DNA of 64,000 nt, taken from the NCBI GenBank assembly GCA_964017045.1, contig OZ024810.1, forward strand, positions 17,975,204 to 18,039,203. The letters run 5' to 3'. Made by a program: the position numbers and the translations under genes. Numbering within the stretch: the stretch's first letter is position 1; each line of letters begins with the position of its first letter. Below are positions 38,940-53,627 of the stretch, in pieces. The notes under the pieces were generated by a model that was not told the DNA's origin, searched no databases, and worked only from the letters and a program-made list of their open reading frames with translations. The stretch comes from Omphiscola glabra. Taxonomy: Eukaryota; Mollusca; Gastropoda; Lymnaeidae.

Positions 38940-41900
38940 GTGCTGCACGGATGAACCAGTGGCACAGACAGCGAAGCGGCATGGACTGATACATGAGCGG
39001 AGGTACCACCACCACCACGTCAACCACCACCCCCACCACCATGCCTACCACCTTCACCTCCATCACCACCTCCACCACCACCCCACCACCACCTTCACCA
39101 CCACTCCACCATCACTCCTACCACCTCCACCTCTACCACGCCCATAACAACCACCGCCAGCGCTACCTTCACCACAACCCCCACCGCCACCCTACCACAT
39201 CTACCTCCACCACCACCCCACCACCACAACCCCCTCCACCCCACCACCACACCTACCACCACCACCTTTACCACCAGCCCACCACCACCCCTACCACTCC
39301 ACCGATGCCTCCACCACCACCGCCACCACCACATCGACGACCACCACCCTACCACCTTCACCACCACCTCTACCACCACCGCCATCTCCACTTCCAACTT
39401 TAGCTCAACTGCCACCACCACCCCACAACCACCCTCCACCACTTCACCATGACCCCAACCACCACCCCTACCACCACCCATACGGAGGTACCACCTCCAC
39501 CACCCCACCACCATGTCAACCGCCACCCCCACCACCACCTCAACCACCACGTCCACCCCACCACTACCTCAACCACCACCCCACCATCACTCCTACCACC
39601 TCCACCTCCACCTCTACACCACCGTAACAACCACAGCCACTGATACCTCTACGACCACCCCCACTGCCACCCTACAACATCCTCCTCCACCACCAGCACC
39701 TCCACCACCACCATACTACCCCCACATCTTCACCACCACCCCCACTCCCACTACCACCATCTTCACCACCACCCCACCATCACCCCCACCACCACCCCTA
39801 CCACCTTCACCAACACCTCCACCACCACCTTCACCACCATCCCACCACCACCCATACCACTCCACCTACACCTCCACCTCCACCTTCACCACCACCGCCA
39901 TCACTAACTCCACCACCACCACCACATCCAACCCACCACCACCCTACCACCTCCACAACCACCTCTACCACCACCTCTACCACCACCTCTACCACCATCG
40001 CCACCTCCACAATCTCCATCACCACCACCCACACCACCACCTCCACAACCACATCCACAACCACATCCACCACCATCTCCACCACCACCTCCACTACCAC
40101 CTCCACCACAACATCCACCACTACATCCACCACCTTCTGCACCACCACCATGATCCCCACCTCCAACACCACATCCACAACCACCATCATTTCCCTAACA
40201 TCATCTCCACCACCACATCCACCACCAACTCCACCACTACCTCTGTCACATCCATCATCAGCACATCCACCCCACTACTTTCCACACCAGCACATCACTA
40301 ACACCACATCCACCACCACCTACAACACCTGCAACAACTCCACATCTTCCAACACCACCTATTTGTTAGTTTGGGGGTATATTTGTTAGGTTGGGAGTAT
40401 CCTTTATTAGGTTGGGGGTATCCATGTTAGGTTGGGGTGTCTTTTTTAGGTTGGGTGGTGACCGGAAGCTGCTTCTCGGGAGCTGGCAAACTGGGTTGCT
40501 GGCAACCCAGAAGTTGCGATCGGGGTGGCTTTTTTTCGTTTAGGGATTCCTTTTAGGTTCGTGGTGTAATTTTGTATGCTGGGGGTGTCGCCCGGGAACT
40601 GGCAAACGGGAGCTAGCGACCCAGAGCTAGCAATCAGAGCTGGTAACCGGGCTATACTTTGTTAGGTTTGGAGTGCCCTTTGTAGGGTTGGGGTTGTCCT
40701 TTTTATTTTCGGAGTTGCGTCCGAGAGCTGGCAAACGGGAGCTAGTGATCCGGAACTGGCGATCGGGAGCTGGTGACCGGGCTGTCCTTTGTTAGGTTTG
40801 GAGTGTCCTTTTGTTGGTTGGGGTAAGTCCTTTTTATGTGGGAGGGCGGGCGCCCGGGAGCTGGCAAACGGTAGCCGGTGATCCGGAGCTGGCGATCGGG
40901 AGCTGGTGACCGGGCTGTCCTTTGTTAGGTTTGAAGTGTCCTTTTGTTGGTTTGGGTAAGTCCTTTTTATGTGGGAGGGCGGGCGCCCGGGAGCTGGCAA
41001 ACGGTAGCCGGTGATCCGGAGCTGGCGATCGGGAGCTGGTGACCGGGCTGTCCTTTGTTAGGTTTAAAGTGTCCTTTTGTTGGTTGGGGTTGTCCTTTTT
41101 ATGTGGGGGGGATGCGCCCGGGAGCTGGCAAACGGTAGCCGGTGATCCGGAGCTGGCGACCAGTAGCTGGTGACCGGGCTACTCTTTGTTAGGTTTGGGG
41201 TGTCCTTTTTTAGGTTAGGGTGTCCTTTGCTTTTACTACATCTGCTACCATCACCTCTTATACTACTACCACCACCTCTTTTACTACCACCACAACCTCC
41301 ACCATCACTCCCACCCAAATCGCCACGTCAACCATCACCTCCATCACCACTTCCACCACTCCCTCCACCATCTTTACCACCACTTCCACCACAAACACCC
41401 CCTCCACCACCACCACCTCACCACCACTTCACCATCAACCACACCACACCACCACCAACTTCAACACAAACCCTACCACCTCCACCAACACTTCCACCAC
41501 AACCCCACCACCACCACTCCACCACCACCCACCACTCCTACCACATCCACCACCAACTCCACCTCTACCACCACCACCACCACCTCCACCATTACCACAT
41601 CCACCACACCACTACCACTCCTACCACATCCACTTCCACCGCCACCACTTCACCTCAACCAGCACCCACCCATCACCACCACCAGCACCACACCCACCAC
41701 TCCTCCACGACCTTCACACCACCTTCACCATCACCACCACCACCCTACCACATCCACCAACACCCCTACACCACCTGACCACCTCTACCACACCACCACC
41801 TCTACCACTCCACCTCCACCACCACCTTCACCACCACCACCGCCACCACGACCTCCACCACCGCAACCACGACCTCCACCACCGCCACCACGACCTCCAC

Positions 41901-42955
41901 CCCACCACCACCCTATCACATCCACCACCACATCTACCACCACTGCCACACCACCGCCACCTCCACTTCCAACACCAGCCCAACCACCACCACCACTTTA
42001 CCACCATCCCAACCACCACCCCCACAACCACTACAACACCCCACCACCACCTTCACCACCACCCCACCATCACTCCTACCACCTCCACCACGCCCGTAAC
42101 AACCACCGCCAGTGCTACCTCCACCACCACCGCCACCCTACCACCACCCCACCACCACAACCACTCCACCCCACCACCACCCCTACCACCACCCCTTTAA
42201 CACCAGCCCACCACCACACCTGCCACTCCACCGACACCTCGAACACCACCTTCACCGCCACACCACATTGACGACCACCACCCCACCACCACCCTATCAC
42301 CTCCACCTCCACCACCACCTCTACCACCACTGCCATCTCCACTTCCAACTTTAGCCCAACCACCACCACCACTTTACCACCACTTTACCACCACCACCAC
42401 CCCACAACCACCCTCCACCACTTCACCACCACCCCAAGCACCACCCCTACCACCCACCAATACCTCCATCACCACCCCACATCACATCCAGATGGTTCTC
42501 CTAGCTGTCAGGTCGAGTTATCATGGCAGTTTTTGTTTATCTGGTAAGTCAATTCTTTTTGTAAAAAATCATCTTGGGTTATAATCAAATTAAGTATAAT
42601 TATAAGACAAACTGTTTGTCATACTTTATTAAATAATAGCATACATTGTTAATAAATTTAAATGGGAGCCCTGTAGTGTATGTAGGCATGTAGGTAATTG
42701 GTACAATTTTCAAAATGAAGTTATAGCTTTGAGATTTAGTTTGATTCGATGGGATCTAAAAAATGTAATTCATTGATACCAAATTTAGTTTTGTTCCTCG
42801 ATTCTAAAGAAAGTTATGATATAATTTTGTTTGGAATTATTTGGGATAACTAACTAAAGCAAAAACTGGCAACAGATTTGAGAAAGATTTTTTAAATCGA
42901 GCAGTCAATTGAAGTTATTGATTCATATAATCAGTTGTTCTTTCCATTCTAATAG
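38940..42955 (+). repeat. Monomer 29: long unit with G-rich island
   Basis: The core is 38940-42543 (3,604 bp) and the spacer 42544-42955 (412 bp). It has the layout of unit 19, with the headless second body starting at about 39482 and the island at 40362-41229. The distal C-rich tract differs slightly from unit 19: it keeps the CACCTGCCACTCC and CCTCGAACACC stretches seen in unit 6 but absent from units 19 and 40. Confidence 0.93.
40362..41229 (+). repeat. G-rich island with 133-bp tandem repeat (copy 3)
   Basis: 868 bp, with the same order of 133-bp units as copies 1, 2 and 4. It has GGTGGCTTTTTTTCG, as in copies 1 and 4, where copy 2 has GGTGTCTTTTTTTTG. Confidence 0.9.
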
Positions 42956-43854
42956 GTGCTGCACAGATGAACCAGTGGCACAGACAGCGAAGCGGCATGG
43001 ACTGATACATGAGCGGAGGTACCACCACCACCAACCCACCACCACGTCAACCACCCCCCCACCACAACGTCAACCACCACCCCCACCACGACGCCTACCA
43101 CCTCCACCACCTTCACCTCCATCACCACCTCCACCACCACCCCACCACCACCTTCACCACCACCCCACCATCACTCCTACCACCTCTACCACGCCCATAA
43201 CAACCACCGCCAGCGCTACCTTCACCACCACCCCCACCGCCACCCTACCACATCTACCTCCACTACCACCCCACCACCACAACCACCTCCACCCCACCAC
43301 CACACCTACCACCACCACCTTTACCACCACCCCTACCACCACCCCTACCACCCACCAATACCTCCATCACCACCCCACATCACATCCAGATGGTTTTCTT
43401 AGCTGTCAGGTCGAGTTATCATGGCAGTTTGTGTTTATCTGGTAAGTCAATTCTTTTTGTAAAAAAATCATCTTGGGTTATAATCAAATTAAGTATAATT
43501 ATAAGACAAACTATTTATCATACTTTATAAAATAATAGCATACATTGTTAATAAATTTAAATGGGAGCACTGTAGTGTATGTAGGCATGTAGGTAATTGG
43601 TACAATTTTCAAAATGAAGTTATAGCTTTGAGATTTAGTTTGATTCGATGGGATCTAAAAAATGTAATTCATTGATACCAAATTTAGTTTTGTTCGTCGA
43701 TTCTAAAGAAATGTATGATTTAATTTTGGTTGGAATTATTTTGGATAACTAACTAAAGCAAAAACTGGCAACAGATTTGAGAAAGATTTTTTAAATAGAG
43801 CAGTCAATTGAAGTTATTGATTCATATAATCAGTTGTTCTTTCCATTCTAATAG
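42956..43854 (+). repeat. Monomer 30: post-long unit, 486-bp core
   Basis: The core is 42956-43441 and the spacer 43442-43854 (413 bp). It is the counterpart of unit 20, with the same deletion, length, open frame and TGCACAGATG head. The spacer has the ACTATTTATCATAC words shared by units 7, 20 and 41. Confidence 0.95.
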
Positions 43855-44900
43855 GTGCTGCACGGATGAACCAGTGGCACAGACAGCGAAGCGGCATGGA
43901 CTGATACATGAGCGGAGGTACCACCACCACCACCCCACCACCACATCAACCATCCCCCCACCACAACGTCAACCACCACCCCCACCACCACGCCTACCAC
44001 CTCCACAACCTTCACCTCCTCCACCACCTTCACCACCACCCCACCATTACTCCTACCACCTCCACCTCTACCACGCCCATAACAACCACCGCCAGCGCTA
44101 CCTTCACCACCACCCCCACCCTACCACATCTACCTCCACCACCACCCCACCACCACAACCACCTCCACCCCACCACCACACCTACCACCACCACCTTTAC
44201 CACCACCACCCCTAACACTCCACCTATGCCTCCACCACCGCCACCACCACATCGACGACCACCACCCTACCACCTCCACCACCACCTCTACCACCACCGC
44301 CATCTCCACTTCCAACTTTAGCTCAACCACCACCACCACTTTACCACCCCACAACCACCCTCCACCACTTCACCACCACCCCTACCACCACCCCTACCAC
44401 CCACCAATACCTCCATCACCACATCACATCCAGATGGTTCTCTTAGCTGTCAGGTCGAGTTATCATGGCAGTTTGTGTTTATCTGGTAAGTCAATTTTTT
44501 TTGTAAACAATCATCTTGGGTTATAATCAAATTAAGTATAATTATAAGACAAACTGTTTGTCATACTTTATTAAAATAATAGCATACATTGTTAATAAAT
44601 TTAAATGGGAGCACTTTAGTGTATGTAGGCATGTAGGTAATTGGTACATTTTTCAAAATGAAGTTATAGCTTTGAGATTTAATTTGATTCGATGGGATCT
44701 AAAAAATGTAATTCATTGATACCAAATTTAGTTTTGTTCGTCGATTCTAAAGAAATTTATGATTTAATTTTTTTTTGGAATTATTTGGGATAACTAACTA
44801 AAACAAAAACTGGCAACAGATTTGAGAAAGATTTTTTTAAATCGAGCAGTCAATTGAAGTTATTGATTCATATAATCAGTTGTTCTTTCCATTCTAATAG
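43855..44900 (+). repeat. Monomer 31
   Basis: The core is 43855-44485 (631 bp) and the spacer 44486-44900 (415 bp). It is the counterpart of unit 21, 12 bp shorter in two steps of the body. It shares the GAGCACTTTAG spacer marker. Confidence 0.94.
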
Positions 44901-45972
44901 GTGCTGCACGGATGAACCAGTGGCACAGACAGCGAAGCGGCATGGACTGATACATGAGCGGCGGTACCACCACCACCACCCCACCACCACGTCAACCGCC
45001 ACCCCCCACCACCACGCCTACCACCTCCACCACCTTCACCTCCATCACCACCTCCACCACCACCTCCACCACCACCCCACCACCACCTTCACCACCACCC
45101 CACCATCACTCCTACCACCTCCACCACGCCCATAACAACCACCGCCAGCGCTACCTTCACCACCACCCCCACCGCCACCCTACCACATCTACCTCCACCA
45201 CCACCCCACCACCACAACCACCTCCACCCCACCACCACACCTACCACTACCACCTTTACCACCAGCCCACCACCACCCCTACCACTCCACCGATGCCTCC
45301 ACCACCGCCACCACCACATCGACGACCACCACCCTACCACCTCCACCACCACCTCTACCACCACCGCCATCTCCACTTCCAACTTTAGCTCAACCACCAC
45401 CACCACTTTACCACCCCACAACCACCCTCCACCACTTCACCACCACCCCTACCACCACCCCTACCACCCACCAATACCTCCATCACCACACCACATCACA
45501 TCCAGATGGTTCTCTTAGCTGTCAGGTCGATTTATCATGGCAGTTTGTGTTTATCTGGTAAGTCAATTTTTTTTGTAAACAATCATCTTGGGTTATAATC
45601 AAATTAAGTATAATTATAAGACAAACTGTTTGTCATACTTTATTAAAATAATAGCATACATTGTTAATAAATTTAAATGGGAGCACTGTAGTGTATGTAG
45701 GCATGTAGGTAATTGGTACAATTTTCAAAATGAAGTTATAGCTTTGAGATTTAATTTGATTCGATGGGATCTAAAAAATGTAATTCATTGATACCAAATT
45801 TAGTTTTGTTCGTCGATTCTAAAGAAATTTATGATTTAATTTTTTTTTGGAATTATTTGGGATAACTAACTAAAACAAAAACTGGCAACAGATTTGAGAA
45901 AGATTTTTTTAAATCGAGCAGTCAATTGAAGTTATTGATTCATATAATCAGTTGTTCTTTCCATTCTAATAG
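44901..45972 (+). repeat. Monomer 32: counterpart of units 22 and 24
   Basis: The core is 44901-45557 (657 bp) and the spacer 45558-45972 (415 bp). It carries GAGCGGCGGTACC and GTCGATTTATC. Confidence 0.95.
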
Positions 45973-47273
45973 GTGCTGCACGGATGAACCAGTGGCACAG
46001 ACAGCGAAGCGGCATGGACTGATACATGAGCGGAGGTACCACCACCACCACCCCACCACCACGTCAACCGCCACCCCCCACCACCACACCTACCACCTCC
46101 ACCACCTTCACCTCCATCACCACCTCCACCACCACCTCCACCACCACCTTCACCACCACCCCACCATCACTCCTACCACCTCCACCTCTACCACGCCCAT
46201 AACAACCACCGCCAGCGCTACCTTCACCACCACCCCCACCGCCACCCTACCACATCTACCTCCACCACCATCCCACCACCACGTCAACCGCCACCCCCCA
46301 CCACCACGCCTACCACCTCCACCACCTTCACCTCCATCACCACCTCCACCACCACCTCCACCACCACCCCACCACCACCTTCACCACCACCCCACCATCA
46401 CTCCTACCACCTCCACCTCTACCACGCCCATAACAACCACCGCCAGCGCTACCTTCACCACCACCCCCACCGCCACCCTACCACATCTACCTCCACCACC
46501 ACCCCACCACCACAACCACCTCCACCCCACCACCACACCTACCACCACCACCTTTACCACCAGCCCACCACCACCCCTACCACTCCACCGATGCCTCCAC
46601 CACCGCCACCACCACATCGACGACCACCACCCTACCACCTCCACCACCACCTCTACCACCACCGCCATCTCCACTTCCAACTTTAGCTCAACCACCACCA
46701 CCACCACTTTACCACCCCACAACCACCCTCCACCACTTCACCACCACCCCTACCACCACCCCTACCACCCACCAATACCTCCATCACCACACCACATCAC
46801 ATCCAGATGGTTCTCTTAGCTGTCAGGTCGAGTTATCATGGCAGTTTGTGTTTATCTGGTAAGTCAATTTTTTTTGTAAACAATCATCTTGGGTTATAAT
46901 CAAATTAAGTATAATTATAAGACAAACTGTTTGTCATACTTTATTAAAATAATAGCATACATTGTTAATAAATTTAAATGGGAGCACTGTAGTGTATGTA
47001 GGCATGTAGGTAATTGGTACAATTTTCAAAATGAAGTTATAGCTTTGAGATTTAATTTGATTCGATGGGATCTAAAAAATGTAATTCATTGATACCAAAT
47101 TTAGTTTTGTTCGTCGATTCTAAAGAAATTTATGATTTAATTTTTTTTTGGAATTATTTGGGATAACTAACTAAAACAAAAACTGGCAACAGATTTGAGA
47201 AAGATTTTTTTAAATCGAGCAGTCAATTGAAGTTATTGATTCATATAATCAGTTGTTCTTTCCATTCTAATAG
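45973..47273 (+). repeat. Monomer 33: counterpart of units 23 and 25
   Basis: The core is 45973-46858 (886 bp) and the spacer 46859-47273 (415 bp). It has the same 220-bp internal duplication, plus one extra CCA after the CTCAACCACC word near 46687. Confidence 0.95.
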
Positions 47274-48352
47274 GTGCTGCACGGATGAACCAGTGGCACA
47301 GACAGCGAAGCGGCATGGACTGATAATTGAGCGGAGGTACCACCACCACCACCCCACCACCACGTCAACCACCACCACGCCTACCACCTCCACCACCTTC
47401 ACCTCCATCACCACCTCCACCACCACCCCACCACCACCTTCACCACCACCCCACCATCACTCCTACCACCTCCACCTCTACCACGTCCATAACAACCACC
47501 GCCAGCGCTACCTTCACCACCACCCCCACCGCCACCCTACCACATCTACCTCCACCACCACCCCACCACCACAACCACCTCCACCCCACCACCACACCTA
47601 CCACCACCACCTTTACCACCAGCCCACCACCACCCCTACCACTTTACCGATGCCTCCACCACCACCACCACCACCACCACCGCCACCACCACATTGACGA
47701 CCACCACCCTAACACCTCCACCACCACCTCTACCACCACCGCAATCTCCACTTCCAACTTTAGCTCAACAACCACCACCACCACCCCACAACCACCCTCC
47801 ACCACTTCACCACGACCCCAACCACCACCCCTACCACCACCCCTACCACCCACCAATACCTCCATCACCACCCCACATCACATCCAGATGGTTTTCTTAG
47901 CTTTCAGGTCGAGTTATCATGGCAGTTTGTGTTTATCTGGTAAGTCAATTCTTTTTGTAAACAATCATCTTGGGTTATAATCAAATTAAGTATAATTATA
48001 AGACAAACTGTCATACTTTATTAAAATAATAGCATACATTGTTAATAAATTTAAATAGGAGCACTGTAGTGTATGTAGGCATGTAGGTAATTGGTAAAAT
48101 TTTCAAAATGAAGTTATAGCTTTGAGATTTAATTTGATTCGATGGGATCTAAAAAATGTAATTCATTGATACCAAATTTAGTTTTGTTCGTCGATTCTAA
48201 AGAAATTTATGATTTAATTTTTTTTTGGAATTATTTGGGATAACTAACTATAAAACAAAAACTGGCAACATATTTGAGAAAGATTTTTTTAAATCGAGCA
48301 GTCAATTGAAGTTATTGATTCATATAATCAGTTGTTCTTTCCATTCTAATAG
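47274..48352 (+). repeat. Monomer 34: counterpart of unit 27
   Basis: The core is 47274-47939 (666 bp) and the spacer 47940-48352 (413 bp). The head has GATAATTGAGCGG for GATACATGAGCGG, and the body CCCTAACACC. The spacer shares the 4-bp loss and 2-bp gain of unit 27. Confidence 0.94.
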
Positions 48353-49418
48353 GTGCTGCACGGATGAACCAGTGGCACAGACAGCGAAGCGGCATGGACT
48401 GATACATGAGCGGAGGTACCACCACCACCACGTCAACCGCCACCCCCACCACCACGCCTACCACCTCCACCACCTTCACCTCCATCACCACCTCCACCAC
48501 CACCTCCACCACCACCCCACCACCACCTTCACCACCACCCCACCATCACTCCTACCACCTCCACCTCTACCACGCCCATAACAACCACCGCCAGCGCTAC
48601 CTTCACCACCACCCCCACCGCCACCCTACCACATCTACCTCCACCACCACCCCACCACCACAACCACCTCCACCCCACCACCACACCTACCACCACCACC
48701 TTTACCACCAGCCCACCACCACCCCTACCACTCCACCGATGCCTCCACCACCGCCACCACCACATCGACGACCACCACCCTACCACCTCCACCACCACCT
48801 CTACCACCACCGCCATCTCCACTTCCAACTTTAGCTCAACCACCACCACCACTTTACCACCCCACAACCACCCTCCACCACTTCACCACCACCCCTACCA
48901 CCACCCCTACCACCAACCAATACCTCCATCACCACACCACATCACATCCAGATGGTTCTCTTAGCTGTCAGGTCGAGTTATCATGGCAGTTTGTGTTTAT
49001 CTGGTAAGTCAATTTTTTTTGTAAACAATCATCTTGGGTTATAATCAAATTAAGTATAATTATAAGACAAACTGTTTGTCATACTTTATTAAAATAATAG
49101 CATACATTGTTAATAAATTTAAATGGGAGCACTGTAGTGTATGTAGGCATGTAGGTAATTGGTACAATTTTCAAAATGAAGTTATAGCTTTGAGATTTAA
49201 TTTGATTCGATGGGATCTAAAAAATGTAATTCATTGATACCAAATTTAGTTTTGTTCGTCGATTCTAAAGAAATTTATGATTTAATTTTTTTTTGGAATT
49301 ATTTGGGATAACTAACTAAAACAAAAACTGGCAACAGATTTGAGAAAGATTTTTTTAAATCGAGCAGTCAATTGAAGTTATTGATTCATATAATCAGTTG
49401 TTCTTTCCATTCTAATAG
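48353..49418 (+). repeat. Monomer 35: standard 651-bp core
   Basis: The core is 48353-49003 and the spacer 49004-49418 (415 bp). Its core corresponds to that of unit 28, but its spacer is the ordinary type. It has CCACCAACCAATACC near the tail. Confidence 0.94.
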
Positions 49419-50483
49419 GTGCTGCACGGATGAACCAGTGGCACAGACAGCGAATCGGCATGGACTGATACATGAGCGGAGGTACCACCACCACCACCCC
49501 ACCACCACGTCAACCGCCACCCCCACCACCACGCCTACCACCTCCACCACCTTCACCTCCATCACCACCTCCACCACCACCCCACCACCACCTTCACCAC
49601 CACCCCACCATCACTCCTACCACCTCCACCTCTACCACGCCCATAACAACCACCGCCAGCGCTACCTTCACCACCACCCCCACCGCCACCCTACCACATC
49701 TACCTCCACCACCACCCCACCACCACACCTACCACCACCACCTTTACCACCAGCCCACCACCACCCCTACCACTCCACCGATGCCTCCACCACCACCACC
49801 ACCACCGCCACCACCACATTGACGACCACCACCCTACCACCTCCACCACCACCTCTACCACCACCGCAATCTCCACTTCCAACTTTAGCTCAACCACCAC
49901 CACCCCACAACCACCCTCCACCACTTCACCACGACCCCAACCACCACCCCTACCACCACCCCTACCACCACCCCTACCACCCACCAATACCTCCATCACC
50001 ACCTCACATCACATCCAGATGGTTTTCTTAGCTTTCAGGTCGAGTTATCATGGCAGTTTGTGTTTATCTGGTAAGTCAATTCTTTTTGTAAACAATCATC
50101 TTGGGTTATAATCAAATTAAGTATAATTATAAGACAAACTGTCATACTTTATTAAAATAATAGCATACATTGTTAATAAATTTAAATGGGAGCACTGTAG
50201 TGTATGTAGGCATGTAGGTAATTGGTACAATTTTCAAAATGAAGTTATAGCTTTGAGATTTAATTTGATTCGATGGGATCTAAAAAATGTAATTCATTGA
50301 TACCAAATTTAGTTTTGTTCGTCGATTCTAAAGAAATTTATGATTTAATTTTTTTGGGGAATTATTTGGGATAACTAACTATAAAACAAAAACTGGCAAC
50401 AGATTTGAGAAAGATTTTTTTAAATCGAGCAGTCAATTGAAGTTATTGATTCATATAATCAGTTGTTCTTTCCATTCTAATAG
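49419..50483 (+). repeat. Monomer 36
   Basis: The core is 49419-50070 (652 bp) and the spacer 50071-50483 (413 bp). The head has GCGAATCGGC (Asn for Lys in the head frame). The tail and spacer markers match units 27 and 34. Confidence 0.93.
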
Positions 50484-51569
50484 GTGCTGCACGGATGAAC
50501 CATTGGCACAGACAGCGAAGCGGCATGGACTGATACATGAGCGGAGGTACCACCACCACCACCCCACCACCACGTCAACCGCCACCCCCCACCACCACGC
50601 CTACCACCTCCACCACCTTCACCTCCATCACCACCTCCACCAACACCACCACCCCACCACCACCCCACCACCACCTTCACCACCACCCCACCATCACTCC
50701 TACCACCTCCACCTCTACCACGCCCATAACAACCACCGCCAGCGCTACCTTCACCACCACCCCCACCGCCACCCTAGCACATCTACCTCCACCACCACCC
50801 CACCACCACCACAACCACCTCCACCCCACCACCACACCTACCACCACCACCTTTACCACCAGCCCACCACCACCCCTACCACTCCACCGATGCCTCCACC
50901 ACCGCCACCACCACATCGACGACCACCACCCTACCACCTCCACCACCACCTCTACCACCACCGCCATCTCCACTTCCAACTTTAGCTAAACCACCACCAC
51001 CACTTTACCACCCCACAACCACCCTCCACCACTTCACCACCACCCCTATCACCACCCCTACCACCCACCAATACCTCCATCACCACACCACATCACATCC
51101 AGATGGTTCTCTTAGCTGTCAGGTCGAGTTATCATGGCAGTTTGTGTTTATCTGGTAAGTCAATTTTTTTTGTAAACAATCATCTTGGGTTATAATCAAA
51201 TTAAGTATAATTATAAGACAAACTGTTTGTCATACTTTATTAAAATAATAGCATACATTGTTAATAAATTTAAATGGGAGCACTGTAGTGTATGTAGGCA
51301 TGTAGGTAATTGGTACAATTTTCAAAATGAAGTTATAGCTTTGAGATTTAATTTGATTCGATGGGATCTAAAAAATGTAATTCATTGATACCAAATTTAG
51401 TTTTGTTCGTCGATTCTAAAGAAATTTATGATTTAATTTTTTTTTGGAATTATTTGGGATAACTAACTAAAACAAAAACTGGCAACAGATTTGAGAAAGA
51501 TTTTTTTAAATCGAGCAGTCAATTGAAGTTATTGATTCATATAATCAGTTGTTCTTTCCATTCTAATAG
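50484..51569 (+). repeat. Monomer 37
   Basis: The core is 50484-51154 (671 bp) and the spacer 51155-51569 (415 bp). The head has AACCATTGGCAC (Leu for Val). The body has a CACCAACACCACCACC step and AACTTTAGCTAAACC. Confidence 0.93.
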
Positions 51570-52622
51570 GTGCTGCACGGATGAACCAGTGGCACAGACA
51601 GCGAAGCGGCATGGACTGATACATGAGCGGAGGTACCACCACCACCACGTCAACCGCCACCCCCACCACCACGCCTACCACCTCCACCACCTTCACCTCC
51701 GTCACCACCTCCACCACCACCCCACCACCACCCTCACCACCACCCCACCATCACTCCTACCACCTCCACCTCTACCACGCCCATAACAACCACCGCCAGC
51801 GCTACCTTCACCACCACCCCCACCGCCACCCTACCACATCTACCTCCACCACCACCCCACCACCACAACCACCTCCACCCCACCACCACACCTACCACCA
51901 CCACCTTTACCACCAGCCCACCACCACCCCTACCACTCCACCGATGCCTCCACCACCGCCACCACCACATCGACGACCACCACCCTACCACCTCCACCAC
52001 CACATCTACACCACCGCCATCTCCACTTACAACTTTAGCTCAACCACCACCACCACTTTACCACCCCACAACCACCCTCCACCACTTCACCACCACCCCT
52101 ACCACCACCCCTACCACCCACCAATACCTCCATCACCACACCACATCACATCCAGATGGTTCTCTTAGCTGTCAGGTCGAGTTATCATGGCAGTTTGTGT
52201 TTATCTGGTAAGTCAATTTTTTTTGTAAACAATCATCTTGGGTTATAATCAAATTAAGTATAATTATAAGACAAACTGTTTGTCATACTTTATTAAAATA
52301 ATAGCATACATTGTTAATAAATTTAAATGGGAGCACTGTAGTGTATGTAGGCATGTAGGTAATTGGTAAAATTTTCAAAATGAAGTTATAGCTTTGAGAT
52401 TTAATTTGATTCGATGGGATCTAAAAAATGTAATTCATTGATACCAAATTTAGTTTTGTTCGTCGATTCTAAAGAAATTTATGATTTAATTTTTTTTTGG
52501 AATTATTTGGGATAACTAACTAAAACAAAAACTGGCAACAGATTTGAGAAAGATTTTTTTAAATCGAGCAGTCAATTGAAGTTATTGATTCATATAATCA
52601 GTTGTTCTTTCCATTCTAATAG
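51570..52622 (+). repeat. Monomer 38
   Basis: The core is 51570-52207 (638 bp) and the spacer 52208-52622 (415 bp). It carries CTACACCACCGCC and GGTAAAATTTTC, the markers of unit 15. Confidence 0.93.
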
Positions 52623-53627
52623 GTGCTGCACGGATGAACCAGTGGCACAGACAGCGAAGCAGCATGGACTGATACATGAGCGGAGGTACCACCACCACCA
52701 CCCCACCACCACGTCAACCGCCACCCCACCACCACGTCTACCACCTCCACCTCTACCACGCCCATAACAACCACCGCCAGTGCTACCTTCACCACCACCC
52801 CCACCGCCACCCTACCACATCTACCTCCACCACCACCCCACCACCACCTCCACCCCACCACCACCTCCACCCCACCACCACACCTACCACCACCATCTTT
52901 ACCACCAGTCCACCACCACCCCTACCACTCCAACGATGCCTCCACCACCACCACCACCACCATATCGACGACCACCACCCTACCACCTCCACCACCACCT
53001 CTACCACCACCTCCATCTCCACTTCCAACTTTAGGTCAACCACCACCACCACTTTACCACCCCACAACCACCCTCCACCACTTCACCACCACCCCAACCA
53101 CCACCCCTACCACCACCCCTACCACCACCCCTACCTCCATCACCACACCACATCACATCCAGATGGTTCTCTTAGCTGTCATGTCGAGTTATCATGGCAG
53201 TTTGTGTTTATCTGGTAAGTCAATTCTTTTTGTAAACAATCATCTTGGGTTATAATCAAATTAAGTATAATTATAAGACAAACTGTTTGGCATACTTTAT
53301 TAAAATAGTAGCATACATTGTTAATAAATTTAAATGGGAGCCCTGTAGTGTATGTAGGCTTGTAGGTAATTGGTACAATTTTCAAAATGAAGATATAGCT
53401 TTGAGATTTAGTTTGATTCGATGGGATCTAAAAAATGTAATTCATTGATACCAAATTTAGTTTTGTTCGTTGATTCTAAAGAAAGTTATGATTTAATTTT
53501 GTTTGGAATTATTTGGGATTACTAACTAAAACAAAAACTGGAAACAGATTTGAGAAAGATTTTTTAAATAGAGCAGTCAATTGAAGTTATTGATTCATAT
53601 AATCAGTTGCTATTTCCATTCTAATAG
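52623..53627 (+). repeat. Monomer 39: pre-long unit with diagnostic spacer
   Basis: The core is 52623-53214 (592 bp) and the spacer 53215-53627 (413 bp). It is the counterpart of unit 18, with the same shortened start and an extra CACCTCCACCCCACCAC step. The head has GCGAAGCAGCATGG. The spacer has the TTTGGCATAC and GGCTTGTAGG markers. Confidence 0.94.

Larger units (their letters stand above)
28622..42543 (+). repeat. Higher-order repeat 2, 13,922 bp (units 20-29)
   Basis: The order is short 486-bp core, 643-bp core, then a 657/883 dimer present twice, then 651, 666 and 651 cores, then the long unit. Compared with the following block it has the dimer duplicated and lacks three or four units before the long unit. 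Confidence 0.9.
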